The position numbers were made by a program, and so were the translations under genes. A DNA stretch of 64,000 bases, taken from NCBI GenBank assembly GCA_036346255.1, contig CM070628.1, positions 14,275,840 through 14,339,839 on the forward strand, written 5' to 3'. The notes under the pieces were generated by a model. The model did no database searches. It worked only from the letters and a program-made list of their open reading frames with translations, and was not told where the DNA came from. This document shows, in pieces, positions 37,701 through 49,000 of the stretch. The first letter of the stretch is position 1; each line of letters begins with the position of its first letter. Source of the stretch: Ampelocalamus luodianensis. Lineage: Eukaryota > Streptophyta > Magnoliopsida > Poales > Poaceae.

Positions 37701-39045
37701 ATGTCAATGAGTGAGTATGTCGGGTTGTGGGGATCTTAGAGATTTAATCCGATGATTTCACCATTTGTTATAAGAGAATTCGTTGTAGAGGTCTCGGAGG
37801 TTAAATTTGGGCTTTCCATTTTCATGCTAGACTTTTGGTCGCCTAAAGATTTGTGTGTAGAGGAGATAGAGAAGGCTGGAGTATTGCAGGTAGTGGAATG
37901 ATTGTCGATAGAACCCTTCGATGTAGTTCATGGCGGGTGTGCTGAGGATTACGATGTGTTATTCTTGAAAGTGGGAGGTGATGAGATTGCATGGGTTTTG
38001 AGGTGCTTTGATGCCTTCTATCAAGTTAATGTCATCAGTTGAAGGAGTTGTCTAGAGTGTTGATGGAATCAATAGAGTTTCTCTACAAAGGTGTGGAGGA
38101 TGTATTTCGGTTCAAGCCTAATTTGAGGATGTTAAATTAAGAGGTTTGAGACCGTGAGGTATGCGATGAATTCAAATTCCAAGGTTTGAGAGATACTTTA
38201 TTCCAAAAAGTGAAACAAAGGAAAAGATGTCTTCTTGATTAGTGAAGCGTTTTCTTTATTCTCGCTTGAGCTTTGTCTTTGTTGACCAATGTCTTTAAGT
38301 AAGTCGGTTTGACTCGATTTTGGTATGTGTGGTTCTTATCGGTTCGGGAAGAATAAAGGAAGTTTTGATTTGGGCATTTGAAATGATTCCTCCTTTAGTT
38401 TTAAGTGATGTTTATTCGCAATTTGCCACTTGGAAAGTGGAAAGGTTTTCTTGGTGAAATTATGATTTACAGATTTTACTCTTGATGCTCGATTGGTAGC
38501 GTATAGTTGTGATGTGAATCTTTCTTATTCGGATGTGTTTTTCTTGGTAAAGAGTTTGCTTAAAAAGAATTCGATTGTATGTTTAGGTTAAAGGAGGTGA
38601 TCCTTGTTTTGATGAAGAGTTCAATTGAGCGGAATAAGAGTTCCGTGTTCTTTGTGCTTGTCGTGTGGTTCGATATCATTGGGTTGTTTTTAGCTGGTTG
38701 GCGTATCGCGGGGTATCTCGAGTCCATGCGCGAGTGCGTAACGTCTTGTTTGTTCGTGTTGAGTGAGTGCAGGAGATCGAGTTTGAGATTTCGTTTGCGC
38801 CGTTGACCATCGGTGAGATCTTACCTTGAGTCTTGTCAGATGAGTGTACTGAAGTACCGGGTTGAGTGTTAGTTCGGGCGTCGTGTTACGTCGTTGTGTT
38901 ATGGTATTCTCGGTCAGGAGAGCTACTTGGGAAGTTGGAGTTTCGCGTGGTGAGCTTTGCGGTGTTGTTCTGGCAGTGCGTGGTTCACCGTTGTTCGTTT
39001 TGATCGTGGTTGTTCTTTCGCTAAAGTGTGTTTAGATTAGGGTCG
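34731..39045 (+). mobile_element. Element D interior without coding capacity
   Basis: Some 4.3 kb of T-rich, G-containing but C-poor plus-strand sequence with no ORF over about 91 codons on either strand. I found no gag, protease, RT or integrase motif in the frames listed or read. Structure (long LTRs, primer site, polypurine tract, exact target duplication, no genes) fits a large retrotransposon derivative (LARD) mobilised by a partner's proteins. Rice pairs of this kind such as Spip with RIRE3 are known; whether D belongs to one is not determined. Confidence 0.75.
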
Positions 39046-39063
39046 AGTCTGTTAAGGGTAGTG
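39046..39063 (+). promoter_or_regulatory. Element D polypurine-like tract
   Basis: GTTAAGGGTAGTG lies just before the 3' LTR start at 39064. It is weak in purine run length but correctly placed. Confidence 0.5.
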
Positions 39064-41274
39064 TGTAATACCTCGTTTCGATTAGGAAGTTTCGTTTGAA
39101 ATTGAATTTAAAATTTCGCGATTTAGCGTTAGTTGTTTCTTACGGCTTTGGGCACGGGCCTTTGGCCAACAAGCCCAAAGGAGGCCTCGTGGGACAAGGG
39201 GTGTTTGGAGCCAAGGGGAGCATCAGTGGGGCCCAAGCCATCAAGGCGGCCATAGGGGGCCTTTAGGGGCGGTGAAACCTAGCCCCACCCCTTCCCCTCT
39301 CCCCTTTGGGCCACCACTTCCACCTCTCCCCTCCATCTTGTGCGCCACAACCAGCAGGGTGCCGCCCTCCTCCTCCCCATTGGTGCTGCCCCAAGGTCCG
39401 AGTCGCCCCATCTCTGGAGCTTTCCCTCGGTGTTGAGCCCTCGTTAGGCCTCCGCGTCGTATTGGTGGAGTTTCGCAGGGTTGAGATCAAAGCGGCGGGG
39501 ATCTTCACGCAGCTCAATCGTCGTGCTCTGGCGCTCAAGGGTAATGTGTCTCGGTTGTGGTTGGTGGTTTGGTCGTAGAAGAGGAAGCGAATAGAATTGC
39601 TTGGATCAATGTCGGTCTGCTGTAGATAGCAATCTGTCCAGTTTGTTGCGTGGTCTGTTTCGTTATTTTAGAGGCCGTTTGAGAGGTTCATCTACTGGAG
39701 TTATGTAGGTCTTGTTCTTAGCTTTGGTGGCCACCAAGAACACTAAAATCAAACGAGCGAGTCAAGCGTTATGATAGATTTAATATCTGCTGTCGAATTT
39801 TGACGAGAATTACCTTTTAAGTTGTCTTTTAAAATAGGTGTATGTTAATGGATGAATCAGGGTTTCATCCCAACTAGGTTAATGTATATAATTTCATAAC
39901 CTTTTCATATTGTTAAAGAATGCTCAATTCGGGTTGTAGATTAAAAGTTATGGATGTTTTAATCTTGTTGTCTTAACTGTTTGGACAGATTAAATGCTGC
40001 TATTTCAATTACTGTTAGTATAATAATTTGGCCAAATTGGGTTACCTCATCAACTAGAGTGTTGTAGGTATGATCGTTAAGTTTATGTAGGAGCTGGGCT
40101 CACCTCGTTTAAGTCCCAAGTAAATGGTTATGGCCAATACCGTACTGCTGTCAGATCCGATTATGCTTGTTTTCAGATTTGGGTTACGGCTATTTCTTGG
40201 ATGTTCAATCAATTGTAGAATATTAAGTCGTGTTGCGTACCATGTGGTTCTTATTTCGTTTATTGAACTGTTTAGGCGGAGTGTGGGTTTGGGAGCACCT
40301 GTGTTGCACTTTTGCTCTTTTGAAGGCAAGTTGTTGTTCACATGCTTTGAGTATGATGCATGCTTGAGTATGTTGTTTTTGCAAATCCATGAGAATGTTC
40401 AAAGCTCATTGTCCTTTTCGATGTGTTATATACATGAGTATATATATGATGTCTTTCATAGTTCATACTTGATTCATGCATCCTAATTCATGTTTTATCC
40501 ACGGGGTGGAGTGTAAGTCCCACCATTCCAAGGTGGGCGGTTTGGACATTGTCATGTCCCATCCACGAGTGGATAGAAAGACCCATCAATTCGAGTATGG
40601 TGGCGTAAGACCCATCAATTCGGTATGGTGATTTTGGACACTGTATGAAAGCGTTCTTTATCACGAACTTGGATCCCGCACTTTTGTTAGAGTGCGGGCT
40701 TAAGTGAACCTGCGACGGGTGTCACTAGCTATCTGGTATAAGCATGTGTGGATCCATCCTTTATTACATTCATTCATTTCATGTTTTCTTGTGTGTGAAA
40801 TTTGATGCCTTATTCGCATTCTTAAATTTTGATGAAAGGATGTATATGTGTTCTGTGTGTTGCAAAGTTTTACAGTCGTGGACTCACTCTTGCGTCAATT
40901 GTTTGGTGGTGGTGTCCCTTGATGTTGGCTCACTTGGGAGAGAGTAGACACACACTACTCGTTCACATCATCCTATTCATGTTCAAGATTAAATTTAGTT
41001 CTATCTTACATTCGTTATTGATGAACGTAATAATTAAATTATAATTGGTGAAGGAAGGATACCTTCACCACAATGGTGTGGACTTATTACTGCATGTGAA
41101 CTTTCATTATCAATGAACTGAATTAAATATTTTAGATGGTGAAGGAAGGATACCTTCATCATGTTCTGGTTGTTTTAATACGCCATCGATTGATTCTCTA
41201 TTTCTTATTCTCCTCATTGTGTAGATTGTTAGATTAAATAGGTAGCATCTTGGCTTAGAATAGCGAGTGTTACA
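39064..41274 (+). mobile_element. Element D 3' LTR (2.2 kb)
   Basis: The partner of 32471-34715, ending GCGAGTGTTACA, followed by the ATATA duplication at 41275-41279. Differences from the 5' LTR are mostly small deletions, notably missing GC bases. Confidence 0.88.
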
Positions 41275-41279
41275 ATATA

Positions 41280-41410
41280 GTTTAATTAAGTTTCATGAAG
41301 TTTTAATCCCAAATAAAAGGATGAAACTAATTCATATGTATTTCATCGATTTTATTTGGGATTAAAACTACTTCATTAGACTTGGGATGAAACTTCATAA
41401 AACTTAATGT
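41280..41410. repeat. Palindromic right edge of the GTTTCAT array
   Basis: Perfect 19 bp arms at 41300-41318 and 41350-41368 (GTTTTAATCCCAAATAAAA and its reverse complement) enclose 31 bp. Outside the arms the array motif continues as GTTTCATGAAG on the left and inverted GGGATGAAACTTC on the right. The array therefore changes orientation here. Confidence 0.85.
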
Positions 41411-42240
41411 TCTTCATTAGTACTAAGCTGGTTAGAAGGCCTTGTGTGCGCCTCGCAAGTGAGCCGCCACGGTCGACCATCGGAGCAGCGGAGGTGGAAG
41501 GAGAGCAACACCAACGCTAGGGCGCGCCCACAACAAGATGCCAATGGCGGCTTCAAAGGCACGAGCGGCGGGAGGTGGCGTGGGCGATGCATGGCGGCGT
41601 CGGCGGCGGCGGCTTAGGAGGAAGAGGAGGCACGAGCATCATGTACCGCAATGGCATAGAAGTGGAGCCGCGTGGTCGGCGTCGGCTGGTCCATGCCGGT
41701 GGCCGTCGGCGACGTTGGGCGAGCAATGGCATTGCCATGGAGGAAAAATACCGCCGCTGCCATGGTTTATGTACACACGTATGTAGCTTGGTGACAGCTA
41801 GCTATCTAGCGGACCTATCCTGTTCATCCAATTGCATTTGATCTCACGGTTGGGACCTATGGGACCTATCCCGTTGGTTGTGACATGGGTGGTATAGCGG
41901 CAGGTAGCCGCGTCCTAAAACTATATATGTAACAGATGTACAATCTGCTAGGATAGAGTTTTTGGCAATTGACACTATGGTACAATCGTACATTGTCTGC
42001 CTCAGTTTCCACCATGAATCATGATAATATGTGTAGACATGACAAGGAGAAACTCGACTGCCTGAGCACGACTGTGATAAATAATGATGAACGTAGATGA
42101 TAAAGAAAAGAGGAAAATGTGGGAAATTGTTCAGCTGCTCCTTGCCATGTATTTTCAGAAGGAAAAAACATATAGTTCATGTGCAGCAAACAGCAGAAGG
42201 CTGTAGTAATTACTGCTCTACACAGTATAGGATATTTGTT
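41411..42240. other. GC-rich patch and AT-rich flank, no gene supported
   Basis: From 41420 to 41780 the sequence is GC-rich with GGCGGCGGCGG runs that open frames on both strands. None resembles a known protein. From about 41800 onward it is ordinary AT-rich DNA leading to the kinase 3' flank. Confidence 0.4.
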
Positions 42241-42889
42241 GTACACCAAGAAATAAGGAAATAAAATAGAAACTCAATATTGTTCCAGTAAAGAATGGCG
42301 ATTAAGCACAAACAGTTTTCTTTTGCAATCTGTCAATTCTGACGAATTTGTCAAGATGTGATATACACAAGGGCCTGCCACAGGGCTTCTTTAAGCTTGA
42401 TGCTCAAGGTGAAACGACCTTTCTGTCGAATAACAGTGCAATTGATGGGGCTTTAATCATGAATACTCCACCTTAGTGTGGAGAACTGGAAAAAAAAAAG
42501 CATGACTAACAAAGGATGATCCTTTTCTACCTGGCATGCCAATTCCTGACTCCGATATGCCATTGCCAAACATTATTGTGCAGTAATTTTCCACGAAGTT
42601 TGCTCTTTTTTTCCCCCTTTCCTTTTCTTATGATTGATGGATGGGTTTATTCGGGTTGGCTTTCACCAGATGGACTAATGCAGTAAGCCAGTAATGCTTC
42701 AACGGAAAATTTACAGCCGTATTTGGAGGGCAAAAGGACCAAAATGTCGCCTTTTTCATCAGACATACATTTGGTGTTGCTATACAAAATAATGGTATAG
42801 TTAAAGATGGGCAGCTCCTGGCTAGAAGGCATGAAAGAACAATGCACCTTTTTTGTTTATGTTGTCAGCTGATATTGATCTCCATTTTC
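42241..42889 (-). other. Probable 3' UTR and downstream flank of the kinase gene
   Basis: It lies directly downstream (minus strand) of the stop codon at 42890-42892. AT-rich with no other coding signal. The exact polyadenylation site was not located. Confidence 0.4.
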
Positions 42890-43004
42890 TTAGTCATCTG
42901 TTTTTTGTACTCGCTGTCTTGTTGGTTGGTTGGCAGGCAAGTTTTTCAGTAACAGTTTTAAGGCAGCCATGATCTCTGAAAATGATGGGCGCATCTTTGG
43001 GTCT
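42890..43004 (-). CDS. Kinase last exon with stop
   Basis: 115 nt after TTGTAG. It encodes DPKMRPSFSEIMAALKLLLK and the short tail ending QKTDD, then TGA. The RPSF arginine of subdomain XI is present. Confidence 0.9.
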
Positions 43005-46000
43005 CTACAATCAAACAAAATATACAGTAGAATTGAGATTAAGCTTACATCTAAATAAAGTTGGACATATAAAGGATTGATAAAGGAAGACAAAGAGCAT
43101 CATATTTTAAGATATCGAAAAGGTAATTAAGATCTAGAGTATATATTTGTTTCTTTTATCCCTTCACACACAATGACGCAATAGGCTAGCCACATGCACC
43201 CTGCTGTGCAGAGGCTGGAATAAGAACTATTCCCTTTTCTAAAAACCAATGGCCGCAATAGGGACTTCTCTAAACATACTCTGATTAGGCATACAAACTG
43301 AATATGAAATTCAGAGAAGTTGCCTTCACTTTCACCATTTTATGCAAGTTAAAATATGATAGAAACTTTAACATTTTATTATCTAAGCAAAATAACTATG
43401 AATCTGATACCTGAACAAGTTTAGATGTTTTTGACTTCTAAACAGGACACTGGCAACTATAAAAACTTCACAAATACAAATACCCCAGCAAACGAGTCAT
43501 CCATAACCATAGTTACCGGATTCGCTATAAAACCCCGCGAATTGTGAATCGGATTCGTCGAACTCAAACCGGTTTAGGGTACGGGTTCGTGTTCGCAATG
43601 GAAATTGGAAGAAAAAGCGGCGAACTACGAACCCGAATCCCGTACCACGACTCGGACGAACCGCGTTTCTGGTAACTATGTCCATAACTTCGCTATATGT
43701 GAAATAACAAAGATAGAAATATAATTCAGTAGGCATAGCATGAGCACTATCTTTTTCTAGCATGAATAAAAGAGTTTCACTAGCAATGACAGTGTCCTGT
43801 TTATAAATTAAAAAGGTTAAGTAAAGTTGTTCATATTTGAAATTTATGACTTCTTGCATAATGGAAAAATGGAAAACTTTATCTGACTTGGATGTGACTA
43901 GCAAAATGCAAAAGGTCTTGAAACAGAACAGTATCCTGCAGCAAATTACTGCATTTTGTATTTTGATAATGCTGTATATATTTAGAAAGCAACCATTGCA
44001 ATCCAGCAAGTTAAAGATTACTAACGTCTGCCAGCATCTCTCTATTATCTCTGCTATGGTGGGATCCACGTCGGCTGGAATATCAAGCGACGTTGCTGAA
44101 AACTCAACAGCTCCAACAACTTGCATGGGATTCATACCTTCCCATGGCTGTAGTAATGTACAAAGTTCCCATAATAAAACCCCATAGCTGAAAACATCAC
44201 ATCTGCAAAAATGCATAATGTATTCAGCAATCAAAAAATCATTTGTCAAACGAAAGAAGATAAAAGCATACAAACTAGAGAGCAACATGAAAAACTCACT
44301 TCTCATCCGATGGTTCATTTCGAAGTACTTCTGGTGCCATCCACTCCGCCTGCAATTGATGCAGGCAGTCAGCAACCTCTAGAGGTATTTAACATAGAAC
44401 CAGCTTTTGGCTAACATATGTAATGCCAATGCGTGAAGTAAATCAATTTCACATTCCATAGCTTTAAAAAGGTATCCAGATATGAGACCAGCAAAGTTCT
44501 ATGTTCTAACAGATGCAATGTTAACAGATGCAATGTTAACTTGACCATAGTAATGTAAACACACAGCAAGAACAAGTCAGGAACCAGCTAAATCACTTGT
44601 GCCTAAGAACTTCCCATGAACATGGCCACAACAAGTCTATAGTGTCCTTATTGATATACTGATATTTCATCATCTAACTGTCATGGGCCGGTGTTACTGT
44701 TCACATGTTAATGTTCACACACGAGCAGTAAACACATGTAATTGCTAGGAAAGATTTATTATTTAGGAATCTATCTATTAGGTATTTGATATTATCTATT
44801 AGTTAGGCAAGTTTATTAGATTGGATTGTTAAAGATAAGTTTTTTATAGATTATTTCTTAGGGATCAAGTCGAGTCATCTCTATAAAAGAGATAGCATAT
44901 ATACATTATCAATCAAGCAAGAAAGATGAATTAAAAATTAACATTTGGTATCAAAGCCAACACCATGGCCTACGCTGCACGAGAATAATTTCAAGGCCAT
45001 GAGGGCCACCCTCAACGAGATGAGTGCCGGTGTAGACGACATGAAAGCCATCTTAGCAGACATAGCAGCTATGATGGTCAAGCTGATGGAAAAGGAGAAG
45101 AAGAATGCATGGGCAACAGCTATTGCGCGATCTACGCCACCGGAAGCGTCTCTGATTTCGCTGGTGACTTCCGCATCGTTGACTTCGCTATTCGTGGTTG
45201 CACCGACGGTGCCCTTGCCGAGGAAGAAGGTCGCTGCCCAACGACTGACTTCTCCATGTGACCGGCCGATGTCTATTAGGCGTTTGGACTATCTTCTATG
45301 CAATGTTCCATGGCACCACGATCTCGTCAATATGGGTCTCCAAGGACTTGATCATGGCGCCACCATAGCTCGAGGACGCGCTGTCGCGAAATGAGAGTAG
45401 TGTCATGGGGGGTTACTGTTCACATACATGAACAGTACCATGGATGCTGTAGCACCGGGATTAGGAAGAGAATACCTTCCCCAATAAGAATATCTATTTC
45501 CCTGAATAGCTTATTAGTTTCCTTGTATAGGGATTAGTTAATCGGAAAGGTTATCTATTAGTTAGGAATATCATCATTTAGATTGGTTTTATTCATAATT
45601 GTTAGAAGAGCCCTCTATATCAGGAGGCTTATTGTAATCGTTGGTATTATGCAACAAGAATACAATAGTCTAAGTTCCAATCCCCTTCGTCTCCCTAATC
45701 TATAGTCTTCCCTCTTCCTGTGTAGCGCCACCAGGCTATCCTCGGTGAGATCATAGGGTAAACATCACCAAGGGAGGATGGCCAGAATGCGTCGGTTAAG
45801 AAAGAAGAAAGACTATAGATGGAGAGACAAAGGATGGAACTTAGAAAAGTATATTCATTGCTTAATGCCAGCGATTGCAATAAGCCCCCTTATATAGAGG
45901 GCTCTTCTAACAATTATGGATAAAATCAATCTAAATGATTGTTATGAAAAATGTGTGCATCTATTCAAGAGACCCAATGAGCAATATATATAGGGAGTAC

Positions 46001-49000
46001 AAGGTGGGTTGTCATATACGAGATAAGGAAATATAAAGAAGAGTCCTATTCTAACACCCTCAAACTCATGGTGGATCACACACTTGAGTTTGGAGAAAAT
46101 ACAAATGTTGTGCCTAGTCTATGGCTTCGTGACTAAGTCGACCTTTGTAGTCGATGGCACAAAGCGTAAAGCAAGTACTCATGAGCCCCAGTACACTCAC
46201 CTTCGTGTCTTTGGTTGTACTTATTTTGTTCTCTGCTGACCTCGTGAAGCGCTAAACTATCATTGATCGATTGAGTGTGTGTTTCTTGGTTATAGTTACA
46301 GTACAGGGCTATCATCTTTGGGATCCTTCTACTCGACGGATCTGGATTTCACGAGACATTGTCTTTGACAAATCTCGACCTTTCTTCTATTGAGATTCGG
46401 CTCCTCCTGTTTCCTGATTAAGTCAATTTCATGATTGTCTCTTTCTAACTCTTCACTCATTTCTCCACTATCATAGTATTCCTATGGTACGTCTCCGATG
46501 GTTCCTTCTATACCTCCGCCTCCGGTGCGGCCTCCTGCAGTGGTCGCGGGCAATCTCAATCAGATGATGATGTTTGCACTCGGCAACTCCATTACGAGCA
46601 TGGGCACCGGGACAAAAGGCGGTAAAAGTGGCACGCTTTCGAGAAAGAAACTATCAAAAAGCACTAGAACGATACTACTCGCGAGAATCACGTGAAAATG
46701 CGGATGGAAGAATCAAGCGATGCGAACCATCGTGGAAAAGCTACCATAGATCGCGAAAGCGTACGATTAGACATAGGCAAAAGTCATGTAAAGCGAAATA
46801 ATCATCAATGAAGATCTCATAAAATTTATGCCGCCTTTAGAGATAATAGGTGCGGTCCATTACATCAGAATGAACTAAGTCAAAAAGACGAAGACAATTA
46901 CTCACTAAAATAATAGGAAAGTTGTAGCTATTTGCCCGACTTACAACCACGACAAAATATGGTTGTATCAGCGATGATAACACGTCTAAGAACACCACAC
47001 GAACTAATGAAGAAAACGTGACCCACACAAAGTGACCTAGCGATGATGCCACTACGCAAAAACTCGGAGATGGTGGCGATGAGTGGCGATGGAAGTAGAT
47101 GTAGAGGTGGCAGAGCAAGTGAAGTGGGCGGAAGGTGGAGGCGATCAGGATGTAGAGACCACGATGATCCTCTGACGGCGGTCGATCCCAAATACTGAGT
47201 CACTGTTGAGTCGATCTGGATGAAACAAGTGCGAGAGTCAAAACCAACCCTCGACCAAGATCGATGGTGACCCCGAAAGGCGCATCTTGGTGAGGAACAT
47301 GAGAAGCTTTGGAGCGAGAAAAGTCGATGGACAAAGAGTGCCACGATAGGCGTGCCAGGAGAAGTACCGTCGGTGTGCGAGCAGAATAGGCAAAGCAGGA
47401 GGTCCTACTAAAGTAAGAGATGTGGTCGGTGTCATGTGGAAAGAAGCACGAGAATCTAGAACCCAAGAAGTACACGGAGGAGATGTCAGAGCTAGACTAT
47501 AGAACCTCTTTGGGCTATGAGAGGCGTTGAAGTAGAGCAGCGGAACTCACGAGCGAGTCACCTCATTGAGAAGGTCTGATGTGCTAGTCTGTCCTCTGTT
47601 GAGGAAGGGCCTCCTGCTCCTCCTTGGATCGTCAATCCCACGCGCCTTGTTACGCTTTTTTACGTGCGCGCGCGGTAGGTAGTCGTGCGAAGTTTTGCAA
47701 TAATTACACCGAACCCGGTTGGTGCAAAAACAAGAGCAAAACAAACTATCTTTGCTAACCCACGGCCAAAGCTCCTCGGCCTGGCGTCGAAGAGCCTCGG
47801 TGGTTGTCGGTCGGGTGGCGGCTCGGCAATTGAGCACGGCGGGCTCAAACTCTGGCGAAGCGACAAATGAAGTCATAAAGCGGCGATCAAGATGCGCATT
47901 CTGCGCGATGACACTCCGGCAAGCGAGAAGCGGCTCATCCAGTTGGCGCCAAAGACTGGCTAGGGCTCAGAAGAAGTCGTCGACGGAGGAGTCATCCTGG
48001 CGAAGCGTTTCTAACTCACGCTGAAGCGAAAACAACTGAGCATCGCTGCTCTGCTGGTATCGCTCGCGCAAGTACTCCCAGATCTGACGAGTGGCGCGTA
48101 GACCAACAATGTTTGGCTGGATGGAGTCATCGACGCTGACCACCAGGATGGCTCGAACACGGGCCTCATCAGCACACTAGCGCTCAAAAGCGTCTATAGC
48201 ATACTGAAAGGACTCATCAGTAGCGTCAGCAGCAGCAACAGTGGCCTCTGCCTCCTTGGCGGCCTCATCTTCTATGGGAGGTGCAGAAGTAGGTTGTTTG
48301 GGAGGAGGCTGAACCGGCGACGGTGGACAAGGTCGAGCACCAGTGACATGTCCTCTGAGGCGAAGACCATCGAGCGTGATCTCCATAAATGAAGACCACA
48401 ACTGTAGTTCATCCCATTAAGCTTGGTTCCGAGAATAGGATCGCGGTGATAGAGCGAAGCCATTGGTAGGTGGCGGTGCGCAATGTGGCGACCAAGGCAA
48501 CGAGTTCTAACGGTGGTGGGCCGGCGCGGCGATTAGATCGGCGTTTACATTTTCTTGGGCAGTCACACTAAAAAAACGGCCCAAGCGACCAGAAACCACA
48601 CATGGGGGAACTAGGGTTCCCTGCCAAAAGCGGCGTGGCGGCGGCCCGAAGAGTCGTCGCGGAGTGGCAGCGGCACGAGAGAGGTCTACTCGGCGGCGTG
48701 CAAGGTCAACTCCGTCGCGATGACGGCGGCGGTGGCGACTTCAAGTCGGCGGCAGCGCGATGGCGTCGGCTCCATGCGATGGCGTCGTCCTCGGCGGCCC
48801 GGCTTCAGCGGCAGCAGCGGGCGGCCGACAGCGGCGGCTCGCTTCGCTCGGTGGAGGGCCGAGTGGCAGCAGCGGGTTGTTGCGGCGGCTTCTCGGTGGG
48901 AGAAGAAGCGGGGATGGTCGCTGGGCCAAATGCGGCGCGGCGAAGGCGAGTCAGGCGACGGCGTCGCGTCGGCGTTGAGGGCGAATAGCATCGGGTGGTG

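Noticed and set aside
41538..41841. GGC-rich ORFs near the kinase 3' side
   Set aside because: Frames are open on both strands over simple GGC runs, with no motif; kept only as an unassigned GC-rich patch.
43497..44375. A 292-codon minus ORF as one protein
   Set aside because: Only the 44026-44202 part is kinase exon. The rest is intron read-through and the hAT MITE; clear splice sites bound the exon.
46498..46801. Plus-strand ORFs as a basic host protein
   Set aside because: They straddle the inversion breakpoint of element E: spacer of copia pol on one side, antisense of integrase core on the other.
48602..48988. GC-rich ORFs of 95-128 codons
   Set aside because: Open on both strands because of GGC-type composition, inside element E's leader; no domain pattern.
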